Shown: piece by piece, positions 47,290 through 64,000 of the stretch | Position numbering within the stretch: the first letter of the stretch is position 1 | How the letters are laid out: each line of letters starts with the position of its first letter | Assembly (NCBI RefSeq): GCF_001513975.1 | Contig: NZ_KQ947984.1 | Location: 1,202,826-1,266,825 of the forward strand | From: Streptomyces curacoi | GTDB lineage: Bacteria; Actinomycetota; Actinomycetes; Streptomycetales; Streptomycetaceae | Length of the DNA: 64,000 nucleotides | Direction of reading: 5' to 3' | Notes under the pieces: generated by a model | Database searches by the model: none | What the model was told of the DNA's origin: nothing | Seen by the model: only the letters and a program-made list of their open reading frames with translations | Position numbers and translations under genes: made by a program

Positions 47290-47802
47290 TCAGTCGACGG
47301 GCCAGGAACCGTAGGTACGCAGCCCGTACAGCAGAGGGCGCGGTTCGGCCAGTTCGGTGATGCGGAAGACCTCGCCGAAGACCATGCGCTGCCCTCCGAT
47401 CCGTACGGAGTGCACGACGTGGCAGTCGGCGACGGCGTGCGCGGCCCGGGTCAGATGAGGGCCGCCGGCGCCTTCGGGCAGGGACCAGTCGACGGCGTCG
47501 AAGCGGTCGGGGTCGCCGGAGGCGAACAGCTCGGCGCTGCCGCGGCCCTCGGCGTTGAGCAGGTTGACGGTGAACCGGCCGCGCTGCAGGGCGGCGGCCA
47601 GGGTCGGGCTCTCGGCGCGCATTCCGACGGCGAGGGTGGGGGGCTCCACGGTGACGCTGCACAGCGCGGAACACGTCATGCCCCAGGGCTGGTCATGCTC
47701 GTCCAGCGCGGTGATCACGGTCACGCCGGTCGGGAAACCGGCCATGAGGGAGCGGAAGGCCATCGGCGTGCCGGGCCGGGCGCTGGAGGACAGGGAGGTC
47801 AT
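47290..47802 (-). CDS. flavin reductase supporting the halogenase
   Basis: A 170-residue flavin reductase domain protein that makes FADH2 or FMNH2 at NAD(P)H expense. Family features are MAFRSLMAGFPTGVTVIT, WGMTCSALCSVTVEPPTLAV, FTVNLLNAEGRGSAELFAS and a C-terminal YGLRTYGSW. It lies 135 nt downstream of the tryptophan halogenase on the same strand, the standard pairing because FAD-dependent halogenases need free reduced FAD. Partner assignment is by context. Confidence 0.92.
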   Translation of the reverse strand: MTSLSSSARPGTPMAFRSLMAGFPTGVTVITALDEHDQPWGMTCSALCSVTVEPPTLAVGMRAESPTLAAALQRGRFTVNLLNAEGRGSAELFASGDPDRFDAVDWSLPEGAGGPHLTRAAHAVADCHVVHSVRIGGQRMVFGEVFRITELAEPRPLLYGLRTYGSWPVD

Positions 47803-47937
47803 GGGCGTGCCCCGTTCGGCTGGTGGGTGGGTGGTCCGACCGGGTCGTGCGGGCGAGGACGCGGCGGTGGCGGCGGAGCGGTGTGCACGCGTACGCGTCC
47901 GCCGCCGGTGCCCGTCCGCGTCCTCGGCGCAGGCCGG

Positions 47938-49587
<1,650 letters not shown>

Positions 49588-50091
49588 CTATTCGGTGATC
49601 GACGCGACGGTGGGGTTCGCCAGCGCCCGGTAGTCCTCGGCGCGCAGGGCGACGGAGAGGTCGAGGCGGGCGGCGTTGAAGTAGAGGGTGGGTTCGCGCA
49701 GCAGGGCCGGGTCGGCCAGCACGTCGAGGTCCCCGTGCAGGGCGAGCGGGATGATGCTTCCGCTGACGCTGCCGGCCAGTTCCTCGGCCAGGGCGCGATC
49801 GGTGAAGCGCGCCTTGCGCCCTCCGTACAGCCGGGCCACCCGGGACAGGGCCACGCGCCGGTCCCCGGGTACGACCGCGAGGACGTGCCGGTCGGGGCGG
49901 TCGCCGCCCGGCACGGTGACGACCATGGACTTCGCCGCGGCCGACAGGGCGTGCCCGCGCAGCTCGCTCGCCCGGTCCGTACGGCCCTCGGCCGCGTGCG
50001 CCAGCAGTGCGTAGCCGACGCCGGAGGCGTCGAGCAGCCCGAGGAGCCGTTCGGACAGCGAGGGCCCGGTGGAGACCCCGGAGCCGCTCAC
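49588..50091 (-). CDS. YbaK/ProX-like aminoacyl-tRNA deacylase domain protein
   Basis: A 167-residue stand-alone editing-domain protein. The fold is visible as GVGYALLAHAAEGRTDRASE, the conserved Lys in SAAAKSMVVTV, VLAVVPGDRRVALSRVARL and SGSIIPLALHGDLDVLADPAL. Homologues hydrolyse misacylated tRNAs in trans. GTG 50091 overlaps the aminotransferase stop as GTGA, fixing the start and showing translational coupling. Inside this operon it may protect the host by deacylating tRNA mischarged with a cluster-made amino acid; that role is a hypothesis. Confidence 0.85.
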   Translation of the reverse strand: MSGSGVSTGPSLSERLLGLLDASGVGYALLAHAAEGRTDRASELRGHALSAAAKSMVVTVPGGDRPDRHVLAVVPGDRRVALSRVARLYGGRKARFTDRALAEELAGSVSGSIIPLALHGDLDVLADPALLREPTLYFNAARLDLSVALRAEDYRALANPTVASITE

Positions 50092-51206
50092 ACCGCACCC
50101 GCCGGCGCGGGGACGGTGCCGGGCACCGCACGCAGCCAGCCCCGGCGGTCGGGCACGGCTCCGCGCTGGATGGCGAACAGTTCGCGCGACAGCCGTGCCG
50201 TCACCGCTCCCATGGTGCCCTCGCCGACGGTCCAGGACGTCTCCGCGGTGCACACCTCGTTGACCGGGCTGACGCGGGCGGCCGTTCCGCAGGCGAAGAC
50301 CTCGGTGATCTCGCCGGCCTCACATCCCTTGCGCCACTCCTCCAGGCTCACCGGTGCCTCGGCGACGGGCAGGCCGAGTTCGGGTGCGAGCCGCAGGATG
50401 CTGTCGCGGGTGACGCCCGGCAGGATGGTGCCGCCCAGCGGGGGTGTGACCAGGCGGGCGTCGTCCCCCGTGCCGAACACGAAGAACAGGTTCATGCCGC
50501 CCATTTCCTCGACCCAGCGGTGCTCGGCCGCGTCCAGCCAGACCACCTGGTCGCAGCCGTGCGCGCGGGCGGTCTCCTGGGCGAGCAGTCCGGCCGCGTA
50601 GTTGCCGGCGCACTTGGCCGCTCCGGTGCCGCCGGGTGCGGCGCGGCTGAACTCCTCGGTGACCCACACCCGGACCGGGCGCTGCGCCCGCCCGAAGTAG
50701 CCCTCGGTGACGCAGGCCAGGAGCAGATAGCGGTACTCGTGGGCCGGACGCAGCGCCAGTGTCGCCTCGCTCGCGAAGACCACGGGGCGCAGGTACAGGC
50801 TCATGTCGGGGTCGTCGGGCAGCCATGCCTGGTCCTGGGCCACCAGGGCGTCGACACTTTCGAGGAAGAGCTCCTCGGGCAGTTCGGGCACCATCAGCCG
50901 ACGGGCGGACTCCCGCAGCCGGCGGGCGTGGTCCTCGGGGCGGAAGACGGCGAGCGAGCCGTCTTCGGTGCGGAACGCCTTGAGCCCCTCGAACACCACC
51001 TGCCCGTAGTGCAGTCCGACGGTGGCGGGGTCGAGCGACAGGGGGGCGTACGGCTCCAGCCGCGCGTCGTGCCAGCCGTGCGTGGTGTCGTGGCGGGCGG
51101 ACACCATGTGCTCGGTCAGCACCGTGCCGAAGGCGGGCGCGGCGGTGCGCCGGGCCCGTTCGTCGGCCGGCAGCGGCCGGGCCGCCGGATTCCTGACGAG
51201 TTTCAC
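50088..51206 (-). CDS. ilvE: branched-chain amino acid aminotransferase
   Basis: A 372-residue fold-type IV PLP transaminase. It contains LHYGQVVFEGLKAFR, DPDMSLYLRPVVFAS and the PLP lysine in GTGAAKCAGNYAAGLLAQ. Later motifs are VEEMGGMNLFFVFG, PPLGGTILPGVTRDSIL and EVFACGTAARVSPV. GTG 51206 follows GGAG. It would transaminate the extended 2-keto acid made by LeuA/C/D to the corresponding amino acid, and possibly valine precursors. Operon membership is supported by the 4-nt overlap with the following gene. Confidence 0.93.
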   Translation of the reverse strand: MKLVRNPAARPLPADERARRTAAPAFGTVLTEHMVSARHDTTHGWHDARLEPYAPLSLDPATVGLHYGQVVFEGLKAFRTEDGSLAVFRPEDHARRLRESARRLMVPELPEELFLESVDALVAQDQAWLPDDPDMSLYLRPVVFASEATLALRPAHEYRYLLLACVTEGYFGRAQRPVRVWVTEEFSRAAPGGTGAAKCAGNYAAGLLAQETARAHGCDQVVWLDAAEHRWVEEMGGMNLFFVFGTGDDARLVTPPLGGTILPGVTRDSILRLAPELGLPVAEAPVSLEEWRKGCEAGEITEVFACGTAARVSPVNEVCTAETSWTVGEGTMGAVTARLSRELFAIQRGAVPDRRGWLRAVPGTVPAPAGAV

Positions 51207-51254
51207 AACGGACTCCTCGGTGGCGGGTCGTGGCGCCGCGGGACGCGGCGCGGG

Positions 51255-51641
51255 TCAGACCAGCGGGGTGTGGAAGTAGGTGTCCCGGCGGACGAAGCGC
51301 CGGTCCGTGTCGAGCACGAACACGTCGGCGAACTCCAGCGAGACATGGCGGCCGTCCTTGAGGTCGCCCTCGAACGCGCCGGTGACGGCGACCTTGCGGC
51401 CGTCGGCGACCACGGTGTCCAGGGTGTGCCGCCCGCGTTCGATGACACGCTCGCCGCGGTAGAAGGACTCCAGCCCGGCGTGGCCGCGGATCGGCGGGTA
51501 GCCGGGGCGGCGGTAGACGGCCTCGTCGGCGAAGAGGCTGACCAGGCCGGGCACGTCGGAGGCGTCCACCAGCCGGTAGTACTCGCGCACCCGGGCGACG
51601 GCGTCGCGCTCGCCCGGCGGATCGCGGTGTTCGGCGGTCAC
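51255..51641 (-). CDS. SnoaL-like/NTF2-fold protein
   Basis: A 128-residue small cone-fold protein with ARVREYYRLVDASDVPGLVS, FADEAVYRRPGYPPIRGHAG and a C-terminal beta sheet (HVSLEFADVFVLD). The family includes cyclases, isomerases, hydroxylase-like proteins and non-catalytic partners, so function is not readable. GTG 51641 overlaps the dioxygenase stop as GTGA, which suggests that it works with that enzyme or on its product. Confidence 0.85.
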   Translation of the reverse strand: MTAEHRDPPGERDAVARVREYYRLVDASDVPGLVSLFADEAVYRRPGYPPIRGHAGLESFYRGERVIERGRHTLDTVVADGRKVAVTGAFEGDLKDGRHVSLEFADVFVLDTDRRFVRRDTYFHTPLV

Positions 51642-52633
51642 CGGTCGTCACCTCCCTTGCCGGCCATGGCCACCAGGGTCTGGCGCTGCCCGGTGTAGGG
51701 CCTGCGGCCGTGCGAGACGAGCAGGTTGTTGACCATCAGCAGGTCGCCCCGCTCCCAGGGGAAGGCGTGGACGCACTTCTCCAGGGCGGCGCGGATCAGG
51801 TCCATGTCCTCGTCGGTGATGGGCGTGCCGTCGCCGTAGTAGGCGGAGCGCGGCATGTCCTCCTCGTCGAACATCTCGCTGAGCGCCTCGCGGGTGGCCG
51901 GCGGCAGGTTCGAGGTGTGGAAGAGGTGGGCCTGGTTGAACCAGCTCTCCCGGCCGCTGACCGGGTCGGTGACCAGGGCGGGCCTGCGGTGCCGGGTGCG
52001 CAGCCCGTCGTCGGTCCAGGTGTACTCGATGCCGTGTTCCCGGCAGTACTCCTCGACCTGGTGGCGGTCCTCCGTCTGGAAGGACTCCTGCCAGGTCAGG
52101 CCCATGCCCTCGCGGTAGGCGCGGGTGTAGAGGACGCCCTTGTCCCGGAAGCGGGCCACCAGGTCGGCGGGGAGCTCGTCCACCACCGACCGGCTGTCCG
52201 CCAGCGGGGTCTCGCCGCCGGTCTCGGCGGGCACGGTCGAGGCGAAGAACAGCCACAGCGGGTAGCCGGCCGAGTAGGCGCTCTCGTTGTGCTGGACGAT
52301 GGTCTGGTTCGCCGGGTACTCGGTGGAGGTGTAGACGTTGCCGCTGACCTGGCTGCGCGGGGTGGACCGCTCGGTGTAGGTCAGCAGTTCGCCGCCGACG
52401 GCCGCGGCGACCGCGTTCAGCGTCTCGGCGTCGTACACGGCGCGCCGGACGAGCACGGCGCCGTGCACGGCGAGGATCTCCATCAGCCGGGCCCGGTGGT
52501 CGGTGGCCCAGCGCACCGCGTCCAGGTCGCCGGTGTCGGGTTCGTAGACCGCCAGCGCGGTCAGGGAGGTGCCGTCCAGCCGTCCTCGGCAGTCACCGAG
52601 CACGGCGGGCGGCGCGGGCACGGGCCCGTTCAT
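51638..52633 (-). CDS. SyrP/TauD-like Fe(II)/2-oxoglutarate hydroxylase
   Basis: A 331-residue non-haem iron oxygenase. The metal site is HxE in IVQHNESAYSAGYPLW (as in clavaminate synthase and SyrP-type enzymes) with the distal His and 2-oxoglutarate-binding Arg in LVSHGRRPYTGQR. GGETPLADSRSVVDEL is typical of the SyrP/TauD group. SyrP hydroxylates carrier-bound aspartate at C3, so beta-hydroxylation of the Asn (or another polar) residue on this NRPS is plausible. ATG 52633 has AGGACGG upstream. It lies between mbtH and the SnoaL-like gene. Confidence 0.9.
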   Translation of the reverse strand: MNGPVPAPPAVLGDCRGRLDGTSLTALAVYEPDTGDLDAVRWATDHRARLMEILAVHGAVLVRRAVYDAETLNAVAAAVGGELLTYTERSTPRSQVSGNVYTSTEYPANQTIVQHNESAYSAGYPLWLFFASTVPAETGGETPLADSRSVVDELPADLVARFRDKGVLYTRAYREGMGLTWQESFQTEDRHQVEEYCREHGIEYTWTDDGLRTRHRRPALVTDPVSGRESWFNQAHLFHTSNLPPATREALSEMFDEEDMPRSAYYGDGTPITDEDMDLIRAALEKCVHAFPWERGDLLMVNNLLVSHGRRPYTGQRQTLVAMAGKGGDDR

Positions 52634-52691
52634 TGCCGTCCTGCCTTTCGTCTCGAAGGGTCGGGCTCAGGGGTCGCGGACCGGGGCGCGG

Positions 52692-52901
52692 TCAGGAACC
52701 CATCGCCTCGATCAGGCTCTTGGGCCGCATGTCCGTCCAGTGCTCGTTGACGTAGTCCAGGCACTCCTGGCGCGGGGCCGGGCCGAAGACGGCCTCCCAG
52801 CCGGCCGGCACGTCGGCGAAGTCCGGCCACAGGGAGTGCTGGCCCTCGGCGTTGACCAGCACGCGGTAGGAGGCGTCGTCGTTCTCGAAGGGGTTCGTCA
52901 T
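52692..52901 (-). CDS. MbtH-like protein
   Basis: A 69-residue NRPS helper that binds and activates adenylation domains. It has [37 protein letters not shown], and [15 protein letters not shown] with the conserved tryptophans. ATG 52901 follows GGAGAGG. It is 52 nt downstream of the NRPS gene in the same operon, so it probably serves these A domains. Confidence 0.97.
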   Translation of the reverse strand: MTNPFENDDASYRVLVNAEGQHSLWPDFADVPAGWEAVFGPAPRQECLDYVNEHWTDMRPKSLIEAMGS

Positions 52902-52953
52902 GAGGGCCTCTCCTCAGGGCTGTTCGTCGGTTGGGGGGAAAGTCGGGGCGCTG

Positions 52954-60837
<7,884 letters not shown>

Positions 60838-60923
60838 GGGTGTCTCCTCCACGGGGGTTGCGAAGTGCGTTGGGGGGCCTGCCGGGTGTCGCCCGGCAGG
60901 CGGTGACGAGGTGTGCCGCGGGG

Positions 60924-63900
60924 TCAGCCGGTCGGTCCGGTGCCCTCGCCGGGACCGGCGGGCGGGGCGAAGCCCTCGGCCTCGGCGATCACCTGTGCCT
61001 CGATGGCGGTCGCCAGGTCGGCGACGGTGGGGTTGTCGAACAGTGCCCGGGCGGGCAGGTCGATGACGAACAGCTCACGGATGCGCGAGATGACCTGGAT
61101 GCTGCGGATCGAGTCGCCGCCGAGGTCGAAGAAGTTGTCCTCGACGCCGAACCGCTCCACGCCCAGCACTTCGCCCCAGATGCCGGCGAGCAGTTCCTCG
61201 GCCGGGGTGCGGGGGGCCACCGTCTGCGGCCGCTCGCCCTGGGCTTCCTCCGGGGAGGGCAGCGCCCGGCGGTCGACCTTGCCGTTGGGGTTGAGCGGGA
61301 AGGCGGGCAGGACGACCACGGCAGACGGCACCATGTAGGCCGGCAGCGAGCGGCCGACGGCCTCCTTCAGCTCCTGCGGGGACAGCTCCCGGTCCACGGC
61401 GTCCGGTACGACGTAGGCGACCAGCCGCTTGCTGCCGGGCTGGTCCTCGCGGGCCAGCACCAGCGCCTGGGCCACCTCCGGGTGGGCGGCGAGGGCCGCC
61501 TCGATCTCGCCCAGTTCGACGCGCAGTCCGCGGATCTTCACCTGGAAGTCGGTGCGGGAGACGAAGTCCAGGTTGCCGTCGGGCAGCCAGCGCACGAGGT
61601 CTCCGGTGCGGTACATCCGCTCGCCGGGTGCGCCGTACGGGTCGGCCACGAACCGTTCCGCGGTGATGCCGGGCCGGTTCACATAGCCGCGTCCGAGACC
61701 GTCGCCGCAGACGTACAGTTCGCCGGGCACGCCGGTCGGCACCGGGCGCAGCGCGTGGTCGAGCACCCGCAGCCGCGTGCCGGCGATGGGCGTGCCGATC
61801 GGCATCGGGCCGGTCCCGCCGTAGTTGCCGTTCACCACGAACAAGGTGGTGAAGACGGTGCCTTCGGTGGGCCCGTACCCGTTGATCATGCGCACGCCCG
61901 GCAGTTCGGAGACCACCTTGCGGCAGTGGGCCGGGGAGAGGGTGTCACCGCCGGACATCACCAGCCGCAGTCCGGCCAGCACCTGTACGTCGGTGTCGAC
62001 GATCTCGTGGAACAGCCCGGCCGTGATCCAGACCGCGGAGACCTCGGCACCCTGCAGGAACTTGCCGAGTTCGACGGCGGACATGGTGCGGGAGGGGCTG
62101 ACCGCCAGGGCCGCGCCGTTGAGCCAGGCGCTCCAGATCTCCAGCGTTCCGGCGTCGAAGGAGACGGTGGCGAGCTGGCCGACGACGTCCTGTTCGGTCA
62201 GGGCGAGCTTCGGGTCGCGGGCCACGCGCAGCACGCCTCGGTGCGGGAGGACGGCTCCCTTGGGGCGGCCGGTGGAGCCGGAGGTGTAGATGACATGGGC
62301 CAGGTTGTCCGGGTGGACTGTCACCTCGGGCGCGGACACCGGCCGGGAGGCGATGTCGGCGGCCTCGGCGGGGTCGTCGAGGAGCAGCAGCGTCGCGTCG
62401 GTCGGCGGCAGCGCCGTCGCGCACTCGCGGTCGGTGACCACGAGGTCCGCCCCCGAGTCCGTGACCATGAACGCCAGACGGTCGGCCGGGTAGGAGGGGT
62501 CGAGCGGCACATAGCCGCCCCCCGCCTTGAGCACGGCCAGCAGGGTCACGAACAGCTCGGCCCGGCGCCCGAGGCAGACGCCCACGCGGGTGTCGGGGCG
62601 TACGCCCGCGTCGACGAGCCGGTGGGCCAGGCGGTTGGCCCGCGCGTCGAGTTCGGCGTAGCTGATCTCCCGGCCGTCGACGGCGAGCGCGGTGCGCGCG
62701 GGTACCCGGGCGACCTGTTCGGCGAACACGGCCGTGAGGGTCGTGCCGGCGTCACCCAGGGCGCCGCGGCCCCAGTCGTCGAGGAGGCGGCGGTGCTGGT
62801 CGGGGTCGACCAGGGTGAGGTTGCCGAGGGTGTGCTCGGGGTCGGCGTGGGCGACGGCGGCGGCCTGCAGGAGCAGGTCGTCGCGCAGCGCCCGCACCGT
62901 GTCCTCGTCGAAGACCTCCGGGTCGTAGAGCAGCGTCAGGGTGAGGCTGTCTCCGGTGTAGGCGGCCAGGTTGAGCGGGTAGTTGGTGGCCTCGACCGCC
63001 GTGACACCGCTGACCGTAAGGCCGCGGTCGGCTGCCGCGTCGGCGTCGACGGGGTAGTTGGCGAAGACGACCAGGCTGTCGAAGAGGCGCTGGTCGGGGT
63101 CGAGTTCGCTCAGTGCCTGGATACGGGTCAGGGGCAGGTAGTCGTAGCGGCGGGCCTGGACCTGGTCCTCCTGCAGGGCCCGCAGCCACTCCACCACGCC
63201 GCGGCGGGGGTCGAGGCGGACGCGTACCGGCAGGGAGTTGATGAACAGGCCGATCATGTCCTCGGCGCCCGGCAGGTCCGTGGGCCGGCCGGATGTCGTG
63301 GCGCCGAACACCACGTCCTGCCGTCCGCTGCGTCCGGCCAGCATCAGCGCCCACACGCCCTGCACGACCGCGTTCACCGTCAGCCGGTGCCGCCGCGCGA
63401 ACGACTGGAGTTCGGCGGACAGTTCGGGGGTGAGCTCCACCTCGACCCGCTCGGAGGAACGCGTGTGGCGGGAGTGCTCGACGGGGCGGTCCACGGGCAG
63501 CGGCACCGGCTCGTCGAAGTCGGCCAGCGCCGTTCGCCAGTACTCCTCGGCGGCGGGGACGTCCTGCCGCTGGAGCCAGCGTGCCTGGTCGGCCAGCCGG
63601 CCGCCGGTGAGGACGGGGAGCCGTTCACCGTCCTGGGCGGTGTGGTGGTCGAGGACGAGGGACAGCACCCGGGCCAGGCTCCACCCGTCCAACAGCACAT
63701 GGTGGAACGTGAACAACACCCGAACCCGTTCCTCGCCGACCCGGGCCAGCGTCAGCCGCGCCAACGGCACCTGCCGCAGATCCAGCCCCCGCTCCCGGTC
63801 CGCCACCACCAGCGCATCCCACCGGGCACCCACATCCTCAGCCCCGGCCCCACGCCAGTCCACCACCTCCACCGGCAACGTCACCGACCGATGCACCACC

Positions 63901-64000
63901 CGCACCGGCTCCGCAACGCCCTCCCACACCACCCCGACCCGCAACGCCTGCACCGCGTCAACCACCCGCTGCCAGGCCCCCGCGAACGCCTCCACATCCG
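60924..64000 (-). CDS. nonribosomal peptide synthetase, C-terminal C-A-T (N-terminus outside window)
   Basis: The open frame runs off the right edge; at least 1024 residues are present. The condensation domain contains [16 protein letters not shown], with features of D-to-L condensation domains ([23 protein letters not shown]), implying an upstream epimerized residue. The A domain (about 430-905) has [12 protein letters not shown] and [11 protein letters not shown]. The code read by hand is D-A-L-W-M-G-G-V-F-K, close to valine codes. The carrier domain [15 protein letters not shown] and a short tail end the protein with no E or TE, so it hands on to the downstream NRPS (gap 86 nt). Confidence 0.94.
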   Translation of the reverse strand, partial: DVEAFAGAWQRVVDAVQALRVGVVWEGVAEPVRVVHRSVTLPVEVVDWRGAGAEDVGARWDALVVADRERGLDLRQVPLARLTLARVGEERVRVLFTFHHVLLDGWSLARVLSLVLDHHTAQDGERLPVLTGGRLADQARWLQRQDVPAAEEYWRTALADFDEPVPLPVDRPVEHSRHTRSSERVEVELTPELSAELQSFARRHRLTVNAVVQGVWALMLAGRSGRQDVVFGATTSGRPTDLPGAEDMIGLFINSLPVRVRLDPRRGVVEWLRALQEDQVQARRYDYLPLTRIQALSELDPDQRLFDSLVVFANYPVDADAAADRGLTVSGVTAVEATNYPLNLAAYTGDSLTLTLLYDPEVFDEDTVRALRDDLLLQAAAVAHADPEHTLGNLTLVDPDQHRRLLDDWGRGALGDAGTTLTAVFAEQVARVPARTALAVDGREISYAELDARANRLAHRLVDAGVRPDTRVGVCLGRRAELFVTLLAVLKAGGGYVPLDPSYPADRLAFMVTDSGADLVVTDRECATALPPTDATLLLLDDPAEAADIASRPVSAPEVTVHPDNLAHVIYTSGSTGRPKGAVLPHRGVLRVARDPKLALTEQDVVGQLATVSFDAGTLEIWSAWLNGAALAVSPSRTMSAVELGKFLQGAEVSAVWITAGLFHEIVDTDVQVLAGLRLVMSGGDTLSPAHCRKVVSELPGVRMINGYGPTEGTVFTTLFVVNGNYGGTGPMPIGTPIAGTRLRVLDHALRPVPTGVPGELYVCGDGLGRGYVNRPGITAERFVADPYGAPGERMYRTGDLVRWLPDGNLDFVSRTDFQVKIRGLRVELGEIEAALAAHPEVAQALVLAREDQPGSKRLVAYVVPDAVDRELSPQELKEAVGRSLPAYMVPSAVVVLPAFPLNPNGKVDRRALPSPEEAQGERPQTVAPRTPAEELLAGIWGEVLGVERFGVEDNFFDLGGDSIRSIQVISRIRELFVIDLPARALFDNPTVADLATAIEAQVIAEAEGFAPPAGPGEGTGPTG

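Overview
The window is chromosomal DNA of a Streptomyces or close relative. The evidence is very high GC, G/C-biased third codon positions, GTG and TTG starts, rare TTA codons, a sortase LAxTG surface protein, a PknG-type kinase locus and Streptomyces-style housekeeping genes. The left 26 kb is mostly core chromosome. The right 37 kb (about 27.2 kb to the right edge) is most simply read as one side of a nonribosomal peptide biosynthetic gene cluster that runs off the right edge.

Layout, left part. A partial GH4 glycosidase and a BadF-type sugar kinase overlap by 4 nt. After a 600-nt repeat-bearing gap come seven co-directional genes: GlnX-like membrane protein, GlnH-like solute-binding protein, coiled-coil protein, PknG kinase, PP2C phosphatase, VWA protein and FHA protein. 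This looks like an amino-acid-sensing phosphorylation system. Next are a PCMT-like methyltransferase, a truncated haemoglobin, a hypothetical protein with a thioesterase, EttA, a thioester-domain surface protein, an SSB and two dynamin-like GTPases. tRNA-Arg(UCU) at 25.3 kb has its 3' half duplicated 1.2 kb downstream. The interval between the copies carries a Phd/VapC-type toxin-antitoxin pair, and the tRNA-type terminator now lies beyond the second copy. This looks like a minimal integrated island.

Layout, right part. Dedicated precursor genes come first: class II DAHP synthase, trpE, trpG, trpD and trpC (extra tryptophan), and leuC, leuD and leuA (branched 2-keto-acid chain extension). Interspersed are a MocR-type regulator, a second HTH regulator, a cation/proton antiporter and an oppositely oriented DUF1023-like hydrolase/acyltransferase pair. 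A long minus-strand operon follows in transcription order: NRPS (partial, C-A-T), NRPS (C-A-T-C-A-T-E), MbtH, SyrP-like hydroxylase, SnoaL-like protein, branched-chain aminotransferase, YbaK-like deacylase, PyrH-like tryptophan 5-halogenase, flavin reductase, DDAH-like amidinohydrolase and LeuA.

How it fits together (inference). The trp genes feed tryptophan, the halogenase and reductase make 5-chlorotryptophan, and LeuA/C/D with the aminotransferase make homologated leucine. The NRPS assembles a peptide whose last visible residues read as Val-like, an unassigned polar or basic residue, and D-Asn. The last NRPS ends in an epimerase with no thioesterase, which suggests release by a separate cyclase outside the window. 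The combination matches what I recall of chlorinated cyclic hexapeptides with 5-chloro-Trp and homoleucine (ulleungmycin/longicatenamycin type), so the family is probably known although this locus may make a variant. Both candidate regulators contain a TTA codon, implying bldA control. Four intergenic spaces, three of them inside the cluster, hold degenerate tandem repeat arrays that no gene explains.
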